Shown in pieces: positions 1-9,254 of a stretch of 64,000 nt of DNA; position 1 is the first letter of the stretch, and every line of letters begins with the position of its first letter. The DNA lies in NCBI GenBank assembly GCA_018402455.1, contig JAGYIG010000003.1, positions 88,481 to 152,480 of the forward strand, given 5' to 3'. Both the position numbers and the translations under genes were made by a program. The stretch is from Opitutaceae bacterium (GTDB taxonomy: Bacteria > Verrucomicrobiota > Verrucomicrobiia > Opitutales > Opitutaceae). The notes beneath the pieces were generated by a model, which worked only from the letters and a program-made list of their open reading frames with translations, had not been told where the DNA came from and did not search any database.

Positions 1-1
1 T

Positions 2-1612
2 TTCTTCGAGGCCTTGGTCGTGCCCGTCGTCGAATCACTCGGGGGAGTTTTTGCCGAATTGCCGGCAAAGGAATCCATCATCCGCAAAGTGATCCGCGGC
101 GAGGAAGAGAGCTTTGGCCGCACCCTGGACCGGGGCCTGACCCTCTTCAATCAAGCGACCAGTGCGGGCACGGACGTGTCCGGTGATGTTGCCTTTCAGC
201 TTTACGACACTTTCGGTTTCCCCCTCGACATGACCCAGCTGCTCGCCACCGAGAGGGGCCTGCAGGTCGATGAGCCCCGCTTCCACGAATTGATGGAGCA
301 GCAACGGGACCGGGCCCGCGCCGCGCAAAAAAAGGAAGTGGTGGTTGCGGCCACCGCCGACGATGAGGTCAGCGATTTGCAGTCCACGCAGTTTGTGGGT
401 TACGAGCCGGCCCATCTCGTCGCCTATGAGGCAACTTTGGTCCAAGTGGTGACCGCCAACGAAGACACGTTTTTGGTCTTCGACGAGACCCCTTTTTACG
501 CCGAAATGGGCGGTCAAGCGGGTGACGCCGGTTCCGTCTTGATCGGCGATACCGAGATCAGGATCACCGACACGGTTAAAGACAAAGCCGGGCGGTTCCT
601 GCACCGCACCGCCGGTCCGGTCGCCTGCTCGCCGAATACCAAAGCCATCCTCAACGTCGATTTGACCCGCCGCCGGGCCATCTCCCGTCACCACAGTGCG
701 ACCCATTTGATTCACTGGGCGCTGCGCAAGGTGTTGGGCTCGCACGTCCATCAAGCGGGCACTCACAAGACGCCGGATCGGTTGCGTTTTGATTTCGCCC
801 ATTATGAGGCCATGACTCCGGCCGAGGTCCGGGAGGTGGAACAGCTGGTCAACGCGCAGGTGATCGATAATGCCGCGGTGACGACCTACGAAACCGAGTT
901 CGACCAACGACCGGAAGGCACGCTCGCGTTTTTTGGCGAGAAATACGGCAAAATTGTTCGAGTGGTGGACATGGGCGGCTACAGCCGGGAACTGTGCGGC
1001 GGCACCCATGTTCAGACGGCGGGTGAAATTGGGCTGATTAAAATTATGGCGGAAGGCGCCATCGCCGCTGGCACCCGACGGATTGAAGCCGTTGCCGGTG
1101 CTGCGGCCTACGCGCTGGTGCGCGATCATGAAGAAACCCTGCGCGCGGTGGGTTCCCGGCTCAACGCCGGGCCGGAGGATGTGGCCGAAAAACTGGAGGC
1201 CCTGCTGACACAAAAAGCCGAAGCGGATCGGAAACTGAAAGCCCTGGCCGACAAGGCGTCAGCGGGGCAGGCGGACGAGCTGGTGGCTCAAGCCGTGGAA
1301 CGCGATGGCTTGCGCTGGGTGTCTGCCGTGGTCGATGTCGAAAACCCGAATGCCCTGCGGGCGCTCGGTTCCCAAATCATCAGTCGGCTCGATGCGGGAG
1401 TGGTGATTCTCGGGGCCGCCTGCGGCGACAAGGCGTCCGTGGTTGCCTTTTGCTCCCCCGCCGCCGTGGCCACCGGAATCACCGCGGGAAAACTTGTCGC
1501 GGCGCGGGCTGAGGCGTTGGGAGGCAAAGGGGGCGGCAAACCCGATTTTGCGATGGGAGGCGGGCGCGAGGTGGCCAAGCTGCGCGAGGTGCTGGCTCTG
1601 CCTCGCGGTTGA
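2..1612 (+). CDS. alaS: Alanyl-tRNA synthetase, 3' part (5' end outside window)
   Basis: Charges tRNA-Ala and clears mischarged Ser/Gly-tRNA in the cytoplasm. The frame is open from base 2, so the gene starts upstream and only the last ~536 codons are here: the end of the aminoacylation region (FFEALVVPVV), the editing domain with its zinc-type motifs HHSATH near codon 230 and CGGTH near codon 335, and the C-Ala domain ending with a glycine-rich GGGKPDFAMGGGREVAKL tail. These motifs are diagnostic of AlaRS. The stop at 1612 is followed 76 bases later by an AlkC-like gene on the same strand. No truncation other than the window edge. Confidence 0.97.
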   Translation, partial: FFEALVVPVVESLGGVFAELPAKESIIRKVIRGEEESFGRTLDRGLTLFNQATSAGTDVSGDVAFQLYDTFGFPLDMTQLLATERGLQVDEPRFHELMEQQRDRARAAQKKEVVVAATADDEVSDLQSTQFVGYEPAHLVAYEATLVQVVTANEDTFLVFDETPFYAEMGGQAGDAGSVLIGDTEIRITDTVKDKAGRFLHRTAGPVACSPNTKAILNVDLTRRRAISRHHSATHLIHWALRKVLGSHVHQAGTHKTPDRLRFDFAHYEAMTPAEVREVEQLVNAQVIDNAAVTTYETEFDQRPEGTLAFFGEKYGKIVRVVDMGGYSRELCGGTHVQTAGEIGLIKIMAEGAIAAGTRRIEAVAGAAAYALVRDHEETLRAVGSRLNAGPEDVAEKLEALLTQKAEADRKLKALADKASAGQADELVAQAVERDGLRWVSAVVDVENPNALRALGSQIISRLDAGVVILGAACGDKASVVAFCSPAAVATGITAGKLVAARAEALGGKGGGKPDFAMGGGREVAKLREVLALPRG

Positions 1613-1688
1613 CCCATCCCCTTTCCGGCGGTTTCCTCTGCCCACCTTCTCCCCCAAACACATTTGCAGCGCACTCGCCCTCCTTGGC

Positions 1689-2804
1689 ATGCCCACCAAT
1701 ACGCGTCAAAAATCAGGGGTTTTCAAAGAGTGGTTCGATGCCGGATTTTATCGCGAAGTCGCCACCGATCTCGAACGGGCCGTGCCCTGCTTTGACCGGG
1801 CCCGATTTCTGCAAACCGCGCTGGAGGGCCTGGAGCAACGCGAGCTCATGGACCGCCTGCGGCAGACGTCCGTCGCCGTTAATGCCAGCCTGACGGGGGA
1901 TTTCCCGGCCAAGCTGAAGGTGCTCCGTCGCATCGCCAAACCCCAGGCGAACGGGCTCATTGGTTGCTGGTATGCCGACTTTGTGGCCCAGTTCGGGCGG
2001 AAGAATCCAGCCCTTTCCCTGCCAGCTTTGGCCTATTTTACCAAGTTTGGCTCGGCGGAATTCGCCATTCGCGAGTTTTTAATCCGGGATCAGGACGCGA
2101 CGCTCAAGGTCATGCGCCAATGGGCCTGGAATACCGACGAGCATGTGCGGCGCTTGGCCAGCGAGGGGTCGCGTCCGCGCCTGCCCTGGGGCAAACGATT
2201 GAGCTCTCTGGTGGCCGACCCGACGCCCACCCTCCCCCTGCTTCACGAACTGCGGGATGACCCCTCGCTCTACGTGCGAAAGTCGGTCGCCAATCACCTC
2301 AACGATATCGCCAAGGACCATCCGGCGGTCGTGCTCGACACCGTGCGGCAATGGGATCGGCAGTCACCGCGAACCGCCTGGATCATCAAACAGGGACTGC
2401 GCACCTTGATCAAACAGGCTCACCCCGAGGCCTTGGCGTTCATGGGCGTGGGCCAAGCGGCCCGGCTCGACCCCGTGCAGTTCAAGGTGCATCCGCGCCG
2501 GATCCAACTGGGCGAACGCATCACCCTGAGCCTGCAACTGACCTCGACCGCGCCGTCGCCCCAAGACCTGTTGATCGACTACGTGGTTCACTACGTCAAA
2601 GCGTCTGGGGACACCCGGGCCAAGGTTTTCAAATGGACCCAAACCCGGCTCGCACCCACCGCGTCGATCGAGCTCACCAAATCGCAGTTGATCAAAGATT
2701 TCACCACCCGCCGACATTACCCCGGACCGCATCGGGTGGAGATTCAGGTCAACGGCCAACGCCTCGCTCAGACCACGTTTCAACTCGACCTTCCCCGCCC
2801 TTGA
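1689..2804 (+). CDS. AlkC-like DNA alkylation repair protein with C-terminal Ig-like domain
   Basis: 371 residues. The N-terminal two thirds are helical HEAT-like repeats of the AlkC/AlkD family (KLKVLRRIAKPQ, YFTKFGSAEFAIREFL, WAWNTDEHVRRLASEG SRPRLPW, DDPSLYVRKSVANHLND). The last ~100 residues (from about VHPRRIQLGERITLSLQL) look like a beta-sandwich, matching AlkC members that carry an Ig-like domain. Known AlkC enzymes excise 3-methyl-type alkylated bases without flipping them; that role is inferred here. An upstream in-frame extension to 1443 overlaps alaS and has out-of-frame composition, so the ATG at 1689 is preferred. The DUF5069 gene follows closely, suggesting co-transcription. Confidence 0.8.
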   Translation: MPTNTRQKSGVFKEWFDAGFYREVATDLERAVPCFDRARFLQTALEGLEQRELMDRLRQTSVAVNASLTGDFPAKLKVLRRIAKPQANGLIGCWYADFVAQFGRKNPALSLPALAYFTKFGSAEFAIREFLIRDQDATLKVMRQWAWNTDEHVRRLASEGSRPRLPWGKRLSSLVADPTPTLPLLHELRDDPSLYVRKSVANHLNDIAKDHPAVVLDTVRQWDRQSPRTAWIIKQGLRTLIKQAHPEALAFMGVGQAARLDPVQFKVHPRRIQLGERITLSLQLTSTAPSPQDLLIDYVVHYVKASGDTRAKVFKWTQTRLAPTASIELTKSQLIKDFTTRRHYPGPHRVEIQVNGQRLAQTTFQLDLPRP

Positions 2805-2871
2805 AGGGGTGGCCTCCGGTGGCAACCCACCGTTGACGACGGACCGAGTTCGGCGAAGCTCGACCCTCGCG

Positions 2872-3324
2872 ATGATTGATTTTCGAGAACCTGATTTGAC
2901 CCGCCACCCGCCCCGCAGTCCCCGCGTGCGTCTGGGTGGTTTTGTGCACCTGCCGCGCCTGCTGGACAAAGCGCGGGCCTTCGTGGCGGGACGGCAGGGC
3001 GACTACATTTACCCCTGCCCACTCGATGAACGCGTGCTCGGCTTCATGGGTATTTCGAGTGACGATTTTTTAGCGCAGGTGCGAACCGGCAAATCCGACA
3101 CGCAGATGCTCGCTTGGGTGATGGAAAACGTGTCCCCCCAACGGCAGCCGCATGAAATTTTGGCCTGGTCGGATTGGTTGGAGGGCGTGGCTCCGGGTGA
3201 TGCCGGGCGGCACGAAAACTTCGCCCGACAAATCAAGGAACTCGCGCCGGAGCGGACTGACATCGTCACGACTTTTGATCGGCTCGAGCTGGACGATTAT
3301 GTTTCCTTCGGCGGAGTGGCCTGA
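2872..3324 (+). CDS. DUF5069 family protein
   Basis: 150 residues, soluble, no signal peptide. The layout LDKARAFVAGRQGDYIYPCPLD followed by FMGISSDDF and a C-terminal tail resembles DUF5069, a small family of unknown function. Start chosen at ATG 2872 (MIDFREPDL) because the family begins with a short lead into the Lys/Arg-rich DKARA helix; the longer frame from 2809 adds untypical sequence. The TGA stop overlaps the ispH start codon (TGATG at 3322-3326), so the two are probably translationally coupled. Function unknown. Confidence 0.72.
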   Translation: MIDFREPDLTRHPPRSPRVRLGGFVHLPRLLDKARAFVAGRQGDYIYPCPLDERVLGFMGISSDDFLAQVRTGKSDTQMLAWVMENVSPQRQPHEILAWSDWLEGVAPGDAGRHENFARQIKELAPERTDIVTTFDRLELDDYVSFGGVA

Positions 3325-5075
3325 TGCGCGAAATTCTCAAAAATCTCCCCGCCGTCGGGACCACCACCATCCTGGCATTTGATCCGCACAACCGACTGGC
3401 GGTCCGGCAACTCGGGCGGCAGGCGGGACTCGCCTTCACCGGGAGCGATGAAGCGATGGCGGGGGCGCGCCTGCGGGAGAGCTTTGCGAGTGCGACGCCC
3501 CCCCGAAAACTTTGCATGGCCGACCTACCCGGCGGGTTGGGGGCGACGCAAATTTTCGCCACTCAGGTTGATCCCGCTACCGCAGATCGAGAAGTGAGGT
3601 TTTATGCGTTGGAGGCGTTGAGCCAAAATGGAGTCCACCCCTCCCCGGCCCTGCAAGCCGTCCTGACGGCGATCGAAACGCACCTCGTGCACATCCCGTA
3701 TCTGCACCTGGGCGAAAATGATTTCATCTATAAGTTTCGTCCGGAAAAGGAGCGGAATCCCGGCATCTACGCCAACGATTCTGTTTCCAGTGGGCTTTAC
3801 CAATCCAAGTTATGTGCCGCCATTAAAGCGATGGCCCGGCAGCACGAGCGCACTGCCACCGCACCGGTGACGTTGAATTTCGGCGTCGTGGAATACGTGA
3901 TCCCCAGCCACTTCGGATTTTGTTTGGGCGTAAAGAATGCGATTGAACGCGCCTACGAAACTCTGGCGGCCAATCCCGATCGGCGGGTTTTTATGCTGTC
4001 GGAGTTGATTCACAATCCCTTCGTCAATCAGGACCTGTGGCGACGGGGCCTGCGTTACCTGCAAACCGACAAAGGCGTGCCCTTCACCACCACTGGGGAG
4101 CGCGCGACCGGCGCCGGACATGAGAAGTTGATCTGGGACACCCTGTCCTCGGAGGACATTGTGATCATTCCCGCCTTTGGCGCCACCGATGAGGACAAGG
4201 CCCGCCTGGTGCGCAAGGGCATCGCTGTCTTCGCTTATGATGCCACCTGCATGCTGGTGGAAAAGGTCTGGAAAGCCGCCCGCAGCTATGGGCGCGAAGG
4301 CTATACCGTAATTATCCACGGCAAAGCCGAACACGAGGAAACCAAGGCGACCTACTCCAACACCCGCCGTTACGCCCCCGCCGTCATCGTGCGCGATTTG
4401 GCCGAAGGGGAACGGTTGGCCAAGATCATCACCGCGCGCAGTCTGGTGGAGCGGCAGAAGTTTTTCTCCGAGTTCGAAGGGAAGCATACCCCGGGATTTG
4501 ATCTGGACCGCGACCTGCAACGCATTGCCGTGGTCAACCAGACCACCCTGCTCATGAACGAAACCCTCGCGATCACCGAGCGTCTCCGGGGGGCCTTTGT
4601 CGACCGCTACGGACCCGAAGGGGTCGAACGCGTGGGCGGAGGGGGCCGACGCGACACCTTGTGTTACGCCACTCAGGTCAATCAGGACGCCCTAGGCCGG
4701 GCCCTCGCGGGGCCGCTCGATGCCGCCTTCGTGATCGGCGGAAAAAACTCCTCCAACACGTATCAGCTCTATCGGTTATGCGCCGAAAAGCTGGGGGATC
4801 GGGCCTTCTTCATTCAGAGTGAGCAGGACATCCTCTCCCGCGACCAAAGCCAACACTTCGTATTTCCGGCCGTGGGCCCGGTGGGCGGAGGCAAGACCGA
4901 GATCCGTCCCCTTTGGCCCAACGACCTCTCGCCCAAGCGAATTCTCATTACGGGGGGCGCCTCTTGTCCGGACGGGTTGATCCAACAAGTGATCAGTCGG
5001 ATCAACAGCCTTTGGCCCCCCGGCGGATTGCGGGAAATCGATACCGTCCTGGCCGAGGTTGCCGGCGGAGAGTGA
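3324..5075 (+). CDS. ispH: 4-hydroxy-3-methylbut-2-enyl diphosphate reductase (IspH), long form
   Basis: Last step of the MEP isoprenoid pathway: reduces HMBPP to IPP and DMAPP with a [4Fe-4S] cluster. 583 residues, far longer than the ~310 of E. coli or ~400-460 of cyanobacterial/plant enzymes. The IspH core begins near residue 190. Cluster cysteines lie in GFCLGVKNAIERA (~201), DATCMLVEKVW (~307) and DTLCYATQVNQDAL (~446). Substrate-site motifs IIHGKAEHEET, VNQTTLL, GGKNSSNTYQL and GGASCPDGLI are present. PAFGA in place of the AHG of the E. coli type marks the plant/cyanobacterial subgroup. Residues 1-185 are an extra domain I do not recognise. Coupled to the DUF5069 gene by a TGATG overlap. 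Confidence 0.93.
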   Translation: MREILKNLPAVGTTTILAFDPHNRLAVRQLGRQAGLAFTGSDEAMAGARLRESFASATPPRKLCMADLPGGLGATQIFATQVDPATADREVRFYALEALSQNGVHPSPALQAVLTAIETHLVHIPYLHLGENDFIYKFRPEKERNPGIYANDSVSSGLYQSKLCAAIKAMARQHERTATAPVTLNFGVVEYVIPSHFGFCLGVKNAIERAYETLAANPDRRVFMLSELIHNPFVNQDLWRRGLRYLQTDKGVPFTTTGERATGAGHEKLIWDTLSSEDIVIIPAFGATDEDKARLVRKGIAVFAYDATCMLVEKVWKAARSYGREGYTVIIHGKAEHEETKATYSNTRRYAPAVIVRDLAEGERLAKIITARSLVERQKFFSEFEGKHTPGFDLDRDLQRIAVVNQTTLLMNETLAITERLRGAFVDRYGPEGVERVGGGGRRDTLCYATQVNQDALGRALAGPLDAAFVIGGKNSSNTYQLYRLCAEKLGDRAFFIQSEQDILSRDQSQHFVFPAVGPVGGGKTEIRPLWPNDLSPKRILITGGASCPDGLIQQVISRINSLWPPGGLREIDTVLAEVAGGE

Positions 5076-5163
5076 TCCCGGATCCGGGTCCGCGGCCCCG
5101 GAGCGCGCGCTCACCCCCAGCCACCGAACTCACCGAATCTGGCACCCGCAGGGGGAACCGGCC

Positions 5164-6450
5164 TTAGAACCGGTGGATGACCCCGAAGCGGATCAACGTC
5201 GCGTCGCTCAAAGTCACGTTGGCGGTGCGGCCGGCAAAGTTCTGCACGAAGTTATCCATCGACTCGAGCACCGCGCCCAGAAAGAAACCGGTGCGCTGGG
5301 TGAGCCAAAACTCAATCGAGGCTTCCGCGTAATATCCGATGAGGAGCTCGCTCACGGAATCGGTGGCGACGAAACCAACCGTCGTGAAAATCGTGTCGTC
5401 CAAGTCCAGAACTTCCGAAACGGAGAAATCACTGCCGACGAAAGCACCGAGCACCCCGGCGCCGACCGTGAACGCGATCCGCTCGGTCAGATGACCCCGC
5501 AACTCCGGTCCGAATCGCATGGAATAATAGGCACCCTCGATCGACCACGACCCGTCAATCGCCGCCCCATTGGGCGTGGTGACAAAGGACCGGTTGGGGG
5601 TGATCTGCTGCAAGGGAACGGTGGTCTCAAATTGGCCATTGGGCACAATCAAACCGGTGGACGGATCCGTCAGTGGCCCGGAAGACGGCGCGTCGTAGGG
5701 AGCAGCGGGCACGGTCCCAAAGACCTCATAAATGTCCGTCATGGTGATCAAATCGGCGGCAATGCGCTGGGCGGTGGACGCTTCGAAGTCGGAGAGCCCG
5801 ATGGCGCCGGAAAGTCCGAGCTCCATTTTCTGGCCGATTCGCATCACGCGTTTGGAGACCGCCATTTCAAAACCCAGTCCACTGCTCTCCCCTTCCCGTT
5901 GAAAGCCTATGCCGGAGGATTGGGTGGAATACTGATTCATGGCCACCGTGCCGTTGTTGATCTGCTCGTCGCGCCCGTAAGTCCAAACCCGGGTCTGCCC
6001 CGGGGTGTAGGCCAGAAAATCTCCGATCAGATCGCCATCGGCGTCGTTGACGGTGTAGCGCCCTCCGGGCGTCGACGTCTGGTTGCCGTTTGCATCCACT
6101 TCGTCACCGCGCGGAGAGTCGAGCACGACCCGACCGTCGTCATACAATCTGGCTTCGAAATCGGTTTGGTCGGCTCCCGGGATCGCGCGGGAGGGGTCGA
6201 TGGTGCCCAAACCCCCAAAACTCACGGAGGAGTCAGCCGAACCGACCCGCACGTTGGTGTGCAACACCCAAGGATTCGCATCGCGGTATTGAACCTGCCG
6301 CAGTTGCGGCGGTAGGCGGAAGCCTTGAGCTTCAATCTGGGCCTTGGCCTCAGGATCCGGTTCATCAGGGGTTTCCTGGGCGATGGCAGGCACAGTCACC
6401 GCCGTGAGGAGGCTGACTGCGAGGATACGGGGAAAGCGGGTAAAGGTCAT
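5164..6450 (-). CDS. Exported protein, probable outer-membrane beta-barrel
   Basis: 428 residues. A signal peptide is visible (MTFTRFPRILAVSLLTAVTV then PAIAQ). The mature part is rich in alternating hydrophobic stretches and glycine (MELGLSGAIGLSDFEAS, IAFTVGAGVLGAFVG, SELLIGYYAEASIEFWL, TGFFLGAVLES) and ends with phenylalanine (IRFGVIHRF), the typical outer-membrane barrel signature. A loop with DANGNQ and DADGDLIGDF resembles a calcium-binding turn. It is convergent with ispH. Specific role unknown; no family name recognised. Confidence 0.7.
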   Translation of the reverse strand: MTFTRFPRILAVSLLTAVTVPAIAQETPDEPDPEAKAQIEAQGFRLPPQLRQVQYRDANPWVLHTNVRVGSADSSVSFGGLGTIDPSRAIPGADQTDFEARLYDDGRVVLDSPRGDEVDANGNQTSTPGGRYTVNDADGDLIGDFLAYTPGQTRVWTYGRDEQINNGTVAMNQYSTQSSGIGFQREGESSGLGFEMAVSKRVMRIGQKMELGLSGAIGLSDFEASTAQRIAADLITMTDIYEVFGTVPAAPYDAPSSGPLTDPSTGLIVPNGQFETTVPLQQITPNRSFVTTPNGAAIDGSWSIEGAYYSMRFGPELRGHLTERIAFTVGAGVLGAFVGSDFSVSEVLDLDDTIFTTVGFVATDSVSELLIGYYAEASIEFWLTQRTGFFLGAVLESMDNFVQNFAGRTANVTLSDATLIRFGVIHRF

Positions 6451-6567
6451 GGACGAGATCGTTTTAGACGCGATCGAACTGTTAAAGTTGCGTCGAATAG
6501 GATCAAGGCCAGCCCATTCTTTGCGTGGCGAGACCTGAAACCGGTTTAAATTGGGGCCAAAATCGGA

Positions 6568-7272
6568 TTATTCGGTAAATTCGTCGCGCGCGCGGGTCTT
6601 TTCGGCCTCCAACTGGGCCGCGACCTCCGGGTCGAATTCAGCCTGTTTCTCGCGCAGGCGCCGCTCCCGGATCTTCAAGTCCTCCGCCCGTTGCTCCAAT
6701 TCGGTCTCGGTTTCCTGCTGCTCTTGGACCTTCTCGAAGAGCTTCATTTCACTTTCTTCGAGAAAAGCCTCCCGTTCCTTGATGGCATTGCGCTGCTCCC
6801 GGATCGACTCCTCTTGTCGCTCCAACTCCTCTTTGAGTTTCGCCAGCGCCGCCTTTTCCTCGGCGGAGAGCGTGTCGCGCGTCGGTTCGGCCCGACGACT
6901 CGCCGCGAGAACCCGTTCTCGCGCGGCCAGGAGGGCTTCGGCTTCGGCGAGTTCTCGCTCCTTGTCGGCAAACTTCACCTCGAGCTCTTCACACGCGCGC
7001 TCCCGTTCCTCCAATCGGGACTCCAACTCGCGCAGCGCCTTCTCCAGCTCGGCGGATTTGTCGGCGGTCAGGGTGGTTTCGCGCTGCCCCCAGGGCGCAC
7101 GGGTGGCGGCCACGATGGAGTTGATTTTCTCCCGGGTTTCCGCCGCCTCGGCGGTCTGCTCGATCGGCGAGCGCGTGCGGCGACGCAGGCTCAGGGTTTT
7201 GCCTGCCCCCGGCCTTCCCGGGAATCTGATGTTTCCCGACAGTTCAGAGGGAGGGGGCAATGCGTCAGCCAT
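6568..7272 (-). CDS. Coiled-coil protein, third gene of a ParA-like cluster
   Basis: 234 residues. The first ~75 are proline/arginine-rich and probably unstructured; from about residue 75 to the end the sequence is one long Glu/Arg/Lys-rich helix with heptad-like spacing (ELEKALRELESRLEERERA, QEQQETETELEQRAEDLKI). No signal peptide or membrane segment. Start chosen at ATG 7272 (MADALPPPSEL), nine bases from the end of the upstream gene; an alternative at 7308 would overlap that gene. Same strand as the unknown gene and ParA-type ATPase upstream, so an operon is likely. A structural or partner role is inference. Confidence 0.65.
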   Translation of the reverse strand: MADALPPPSELSGNIRFPGRPGAGKTLSLRRRTRSPIEQTAEAAETREKINSIVAATRAPWGQRETTLTADKSAELEKALRELESRLEERERACEELEVKFADKERELAEAEALLAARERVLAASRRAEPTRDTLSAEEKAALAKLKEELERQEESIREQRNAIKEREAFLEESEMKLFEKVQEQQETETELEQRAEDLKIRERRLREKQAEFDPEVAAQLEAEKTRARDEFTE

Positions 7273-7280
7273 ACCGAAGA

Positions 7281-8165
7281 CTATCGACCAAAGAGGCGTC
7301 CGAGCCAACCGGATTTCTTGAATGGTTTCGGCGCCAGCGGCACGAGCGGCCGAATCAAGGCGACGGCGACGTCCTCGATCGCGGGGTCCTGCAGCACCAT
7401 CACTTCGCGGGACAGCTCCGCCCCCCGCATCACGCGGGTCTGCAGCGCGGCCAGATCATCGGCGAAATATTTTGCCAACTTCCCCACCCGAGCCGCGGTT
7501 TCGATGGTGGCATCCCCTCCGCCGGCCAGTTTTTCCCGCTCCAGGGGGCGCAGGCTTCGCGCTACGCCGCCCACGGCTTCCACCAAGTGAAGGCCGTGTT
7601 GTCCGGGCCGGAACGGCAGGAACCGCGCGATGGCTTTCTCGTCCACATGGGAAAGGGCGTTGAGCAGCGTCTTAAAATCCCCGCCCACGATGACATTTTG
7701 CGACATGCCCTGAGCGAAGACCGCAAACTCCGCCAAGGTCACGAGGTTCTCCAAGGCACAGAACTCCTTCGCGTCTTTGGCGAGACTGGTCAATTCAATG
7801 GGATAAGATTCCGGGATCCCGAGTTTGGTCAGATTCTCGAGAATCGGATTCTCTTTCTCGGCGGCCGCATCGCTATGCTCGACCATGTCGCCAAACGGAT
7901 CATCAAAGGCCAACGTCTCGGATAAAATGGCGATCAGCTCCTCCATGGCGCTGGCCGGATAGCCCCGCTGGTTCAGCAGCTCCACCGCCTCGTCGTAGTT
8001 CAGGTCAATGTAGTCCGCCGGCGTGTCTTTTTTTCCGGTTCCCGGCCAGACGGGACCATCCAGGTTTTCGGCCAAGCTGGAAAGAGCGGTGTCCACCATG
8101 ATTGAGGTGCCAAAAGCAGTGCGTACGGTGTCCCACTGGGCGGAGAGTTCGGAATCAGCCATCAT
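7281..8165 (-). CDS. Unknown helical protein between a ParA-like ATPase and a coiled-coil gene
   Basis: 294 residues, acidic N-terminal part and mostly helical by composition; no recognisable family. The C-terminus is a short basic amphipathic tail (KKSGWLGRLFGR) preceded by proline-rich turns, which could touch membrane or DNA. No signal peptide. It starts 15 bases after the ParA-like stop and ends 8 bases before the coiled-coil start, so all three are probably one transcript. Its position is that of an ATPase partner or cargo adaptor, but this is inference from order only. Confidence 0.62.
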   Translation of the reverse strand: MMADSELSAQWDTVRTAFGTSIMVDTALSSLAENLDGPVWPGTGKKDTPADYIDLNYDEAVELLNQRGYPASAMEELIAILSETLAFDDPFGDMVEHSDAAAEKENPILENLTKLGIPESYPIELTSLAKDAKEFCALENLVTLAEFAVFAQGMSQNVIVGGDFKTLLNALSHVDEKAIARFLPFRPGQHGLHLVEAVGGVARSLRPLEREKLAGGGDATIETAARVGKLAKYFADDLAALQTRVMRGAELSREVMVLQDPAIEDVAVALIRPLVPLAPKPFKKSGWLGRLFGR

Positions 8166-8180
8166 TTAAAACAGATAAAA

Positions 8181-9083
8181 TCATTCGTTCACCCGGTCAC
8201 CGTGACGCACCAGTTCGGCGGCCACTCTGCGGTAGTCATCCACCACCGTCTCCTCTTCCGTGCCCTCGGCGGCCGCCTTCACTAAATTGACCGGCAGTCC
8301 CAGGGTCACCGCCCGGCGCACGACCATCGCGTCGCGCACCTGTTGGTCGAACAGCTTGGCCGCCGGAGCCGCGCGTTTGGCGCTGCGAAATTGGTTCAAG
8401 CGCAGTTGCATCCTCATCCGGGGGACATCGATATCCACCCCCGTCTTGATGGAGTTGAAGATGATCCCCTGCACGCGAGCCGGCACCCCCTGCCGGGAGG
8501 TGCGGAAGCTGGCGCTCAGTTGGTGGAACTTGCTGAGTTTTTCCACCAGCAGGGTGAAGCCAATCAGGCTCAAGGCGTCGGGGTTGGAGGGGACGTAAAT
8601 CTCATTCGCACTAAAAATGCCGCATTGAGAGGCGCGCAGGATGTTGGGCGGACAATCGAAGAGAATAAAATCGTAGTCGGCCTCCACCTCGGCGAGTTGG
8701 TCGCGAAACACCACATAGTGAGGTTGGGCGGGGTCACCGGAATACTCATTTTCCAAGTCCACCAAATTGAAGGTGGTGGGAATGAGGTCCAGACTGGGCA
8801 GCGGGGCTTCCCCGGTCTTCGTCCGCACCACGTCCTTGATCAGGATGTCCTTCACCCGCTCCTCCCCCGGATTAAACACCGAGTAAATCGAGCCCCGCCC
8901 GGCCGAGTTGATTTTGTTCCACCGATCAAGTTTGAGCAGCCAGATGGAGGCGTTGGACTGGGTATCAAAATCACAAATCAGCACCCGGTGGCCCATCTTG
9001 GCCAAACTCGCGGCGATGTTGACGAGCAGTGAGGTCTTGCCGACACCACCCTTGTAGTTAATGAACGCGATTTTTCGAGCCAT
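8181..9083 (-). CDS. ParA/MinD-type P-loop ATPase
   Basis: 300 residues. Deviant Walker A NYKGGVGKTSLLVNIAASLA at residues ~9-28, an FDTQSNAS segment at the A' position, and DFILFDCPPN near residue 132 (Walker B). These define the SIMIBI ParA/MinD class whose ATP-dependent dimers position cargo on nucleoid or membrane. Start set at ATG 9083 (MARKIAFIN), where ParA homology begins; the longer frame to 9542 overlaps the divergent gene at 9255. It heads a three-gene minus-strand set and has no ParB homologue beside it, so chromosome segregation is not the obvious role. Distinct from the Soj-like ParA at 52724. Confidence 0.85.
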   Translation of the reverse strand: MARKIAFINYKGGVGKTSLLVNIAASLAKMGHRVLICDFDTQSNASIWLLKLDRWNKINSAGRGSIYSVFNPGEERVKDILIKDVVRTKTGEAPLPSLDLIPTTFNLVDLENEYSGDPAQPHYVVFRDQLAEVEADYDFILFDCPPNILRASQCGIFSANEIYVPSNPDALSLIGFTLLVEKLSKFHQLSASFRTSRQGVPARVQGIIFNSIKTGVDIDVPRMRMQLRLNQFRSAKRAAPAAKLFDQQVRDAMVVRRAVTLGLPVNLVKAAAEGTEEETVVDDYRRVAAELVRHGDRVNE

Positions 9084-9254
9084 GAGAAGTTGCCCAACGT
9101 TGGTCTGATGCTCCGGGGCAGAGCAAAGGAAACCGTGATTCCGCAGTTCGCCTTCCGCCAGACTAAAAGCCGACCAACCGGCTTTAACTAAAAATTTGCA
9201 ACTGACCCGATTGGCTGAATGGGTCGCTGGCTTGCTGTTGCTCCCTCTGCCCGA

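Noticed and set aside
5059..6315. A 418-codon plus-strand frame opposite the barrel-like protein
   Set aside because: The minus frame has a signal peptide and barrel-type C-terminus; the plus frame is Arg/Gly/Pro-rich without features.
8181..9083. Plasmid or phage partition cassette
   Set aside because: No ParB, parS-like palindrome, integrase or replication gene; surrounded by chromosomal genes.
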